From CAZFUY01 sp964522445 (GTDB lineage Bacteria; Pseudomonadota; Gammaproteobacteria; SZUA-229): a DNA stretch of 14,734 nt. The DNA is taken from assembly GCA_964522445.1 (NCBI GenBank), contig CAZFUY010000078.1, positions 1-14,734 on the forward strand. Reading direction: 5' to 3'. Positions 12,798 through 14,734 of the stretch are shown here, in pieces. Under the pieces are notes generated by a model. That model searched no databases, was not told the DNA's origin, and saw only the letters and a list, made by a program, of their open reading frames with translations. Made by a program: the position numbers and the translations under genes. Numbering within the stretch: position 1 is the stretch's first letter; every line of letters starts with the position of its first letter.

Positions 12798-14734
12798 ATG
12801 GCTGAATCAAAACCACCCTCATTATTTTCTGAATTAACTATTCCAGCACCCGGCTCTATTGATACATACGGCCAGCTATATGGCTGTGGTCAGGCTTTAA
12901 CCATTGTTTCCCTGGCTAATAGAAAATCTGTTCCCATTGTTGTTGTTTGTAAAGATATTCAGCATGCACAGCAGTTAGAACATGAGATCCGCTTCTTTTG
13001 TGATAATGATACGACAATACTGAATCTGCCAGACTGGGAAACATTACCTTATGATTTATTTTCACCCCATCAGGATATTATTTCTGAGCGTCTAACGACA
13101 TTATACAAATTGCCGGGCATTTATCAGGGGCAGATACTTATATTACCTGTCGCCACCCTTTTGCAGCGCTTAAGCCCTAAAGCTTATATCCAGAAAAATG
13201 TATTAATACTAAAAGCTTCACAAAAGCTGGACATTGATTCATTCCGTTACAATTTAACTCAATCTGGTTACAGTCTGGTATCTCAGGTGATGGAGCATGG
13301 TGAGTTTGCTATTCGTGGATCAATTATTGATATTTTCCCATCGGGTCATGATCTACCTTTTAGAATTGACTTATTTGATGATGAAATTGATAGCATTCGC
13401 CGTTTTGATCCTGAATCACAAAGATCACTTGATACCATTGATTCAATCGAAGTATTGCCCGCACGAGAATTCCCATTTAATAACGATGCAATCACTCAAT
13501 TTAGAAGTCGCTACCGAGAAACAATTGAAGGCGACCCAACCCGTAGTACGATTTATCAAGATATAAGTAATGGCAGTATTCCATCGGGTATTGAATATTA
13601 CATGCCACTATTTTTTGACCATGTTGAAACTGTTTTTGATTACTTGCCAAAAAACACTCTGTTCTTTTTAGATCATGACATATCAGATCAAATTGAAACT
13701 TACTGGAACGATTTAAAACAGCGTTATGAACAACGAAGGCATGATATTGAACGCCCAATATTAGCACCTGAAAATTTATATTTAGAAGCAAAAGAAACGT
13801 CTGAAAAACTTAAAAAATACAGCGCTATTTTTACACAATCATTTAAGGGAAATTTAGAAGATAAAATTATTGATTTACCTTTTAATGCACCACCTAAATT
13901 ATTGCTTCAATCAAGAAGCAACCAGCCTGCTTCTGCCTTAGTTGAATTTATTAATGACTATTCAGGAAAAATTTTATTTGTAGCAGAATCAACCGGGCGT
14001 AGAGAAACGCTACTTGAATTATTGCATGATAAAAAGTTTTATCCCCCTGTTTATAAAAACTGGCAGGAGTTTGTTAATAGTAACGACAATCTAGGCATTA
14101 CAGTTGCTCCATTAGAAAGAGGATTAAAACTTACATCACCCGAACTTTGTATTATAAGCGAACCCCAAATTTATGGGGAACGTGCTCAACAACGACGCAA
14201 ACGAAAACATACTCGTGATGCTGAAGCGATTATTGGTAACTTAACCGATTTAAATGTAGGTGCCCCCGTTGTACATGAAGAACATGGCGTTGGCCGTTAT
14301 TTGGGTTTACAGAAACTAACTGTCTCACATATTGAATCAGAATTTTTAACCATAGAATATGCAGGCGGCGACAAATTATATGTGCCTGTATTGTCGCTGC
14401 ATTTAATCAGTCGCTATACAGGTGCAGACGAAGACCATGCACCTCAACACAAACTGGGTGGTGAGGTCTGGCAAAAAGCAAAACGCAAAGCAGCAGAAAA
14501 AATACATGATGTAGCCGCAGAAATTCTTGATTTACATGCCAGACGTGCAGCAAAAGAAGGCTACGCTTACGATGTTGACTTAAATGAATATGCAGCCTTT
14601 GCTGCCGCATTTCCATTTGAAGAAACAGAAGACCAGCAAAAAGCTATTGATGCTGTATTAGATGATTTATCATCGCCCATTGCTATGGATCGAGTTGTCT
14701 GTGGTGATGTTGGTTTTGGTAAAACAGAAGTCGC
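12798..14734 (+). CDS. mfd: Transcription-repair coupling factor Mfd (N-terminal 645 codons; cut by window end)
   Basis: Mfd is a DNA translocase that removes RNA polymerase stalled at lesions and recruits UvrA for nucleotide excision repair. The frame is open from the ATG at 12798 to the window edge. The UvrB-like N-terminal module is visible: LPDWETLPYDLFSPHQDIISERL, GEFAIRGSIIDIFPSG, and near residue 245 GDPTRSTIYQDISNGSIPSGIEYY (read in two parts). From residue 487, VGAPVVHEEHGVGRYLG starts the RNA-polymerase-interacting domain, which continues through YAGGDKLYVPV. The translocase begins after EETEDQQKAIDAV, and Walker A, GDVGFGKT (636-643), is the last thing seen. A full Mfd is near 1150 residues, so about 500 are missing beyond the window. 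It is divergent from the signalling operon. No strong Shine-Dalgarno is seen. Confidence 0.96.
   Translation, partial: MAESKPPSLFSELTIPAPGSIDTYGQLYGCGQALTIVSLANRKSVPIVVVCKDIQHAQQLEHEIRFFCDNDTTILNLPDWETLPYDLFSPHQDIISERLTTLYKLPGIYQGQILILPVATLLQRLSPKAYIQKNVLILKASQKLDIDSFRYNLTQSGYSLVSQVMEHGEFAIRGSIIDIFPSGHDLPFRIDLFDDEIDSIRRFDPESQRSLDTIDSIEVLPAREFPFNNDAITQFRSRYRETIEGDPTRSTIYQDISNGSIPSGIEYYMPLFFDHVETVFDYLPKNTLFFLDHDISDQIETYWNDLKQRYEQRRHDIERPILAPENLYLEAKETSEKLKKYSAIFTQSFKGNLEDKIIDLPFNAPPKLLLQSRSNQPASALVEFINDYSGKILFVAESTGRRETLLELLHDKKFYPPVYKNWQEFVNSNDNLGITVAPLERGLKLTSPELCIISEPQIYGERAQQRRKRKHTRDAEAIIGNLTDLNVGAPVVHEEHGVGRYLGLQKLTVSHIESEFLTIEYAGGDKLYVPVLSLHLISRYTGADEDHAPQHKLGGEVWQKAKRKAAEKIHDVAAEILDLHARRAAKEGYAYDVDLNEYAAFAAAFPFEETEDQQKAIDAVLDDLSSPIAMDRVVCGDVGFGKTEV

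Noticed and set aside
13297..13791. Open frames overlapping mfd in other frames on both strands
   Set aside because: The mfd frame is continuous and recognisably conserved through this stretch, so these are by-products of its codon use.

Overview
The window looks like part of the chromosome of an AT-rich, nitrogen-fixing gammaproteobacterium. The evidence is a nifV-nifW-nifZ-nifM cluster (nifM is largely a gammaproteobacterial accessory gene), a sigma54/NifA-type promoter, Gram-negative envelope proteins and a proteobacterial-type mfd. The genus cannot be fixed from the sequence. No rRNA, tRNA, CRISPR array or intact transposase gene is visible.

Layout. (1) Positions 1-3036, plus strand: two NifA-type upstream activator sites and a -24/-12 promoter, followed by nifV (homocitrate synthase), nifW, nifZ and nifM. 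All four serve nitrogenase cofactor supply or maturation. (2) 3037-4463: a nested inverted-repeat stretch, a minus-strand gene for a small outer-membrane beta-barrel-like protein, and an AT-rich gap holding a 138 bp MITE-like element with 17 bp terminal inverted repeats and a 5 bp target duplication. (3) 4464-5906, plus strand: a membrane HD-GYP cyclic-di-GMP phosphodiesterase whose periplasmic sensor carries a CxxCH heme-c motif. (4) 6119-12372, minus strand: a tightly packed three-gene operon. In transcription order it encodes an exported protein built of 16 helical repeats, an 1186-residue hybrid histidine kinase (periplasmic sensor, HAMP, HisKA, HATPase, two receivers, Hpt), and a receiver-GGDEF diguanylate cyclase. 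(5) 12798 to the end, plus strand: the first 645 codons of mfd, cut by the window edge in Walker A.

How the genes fit together. The nif genes form one unit that is probably switched on by NifA with sigma54. The central region is a cyclic-di-GMP module: the phosphodiesterase gene and the diguanylate cyclase operon converge on a shared AT-rich palindromic intergenic region. A periplasmic signal, perhaps presented by the repeat protein, would pass through the kinase phosphorelay to the receiver of the cyclase, while a heme-based (redox or gas) signal would control the phosphodiesterase. Physical proximity to nif suggests, but does not show, a link between oxygen/redox status, lifestyle and nitrogen fixation.

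The least familiar item is the repeat protein. Its 16 units fall into two consecutive blocks of eight that match unit for unit, including an unusually short fourth unit in each block. I do not recognise this family.
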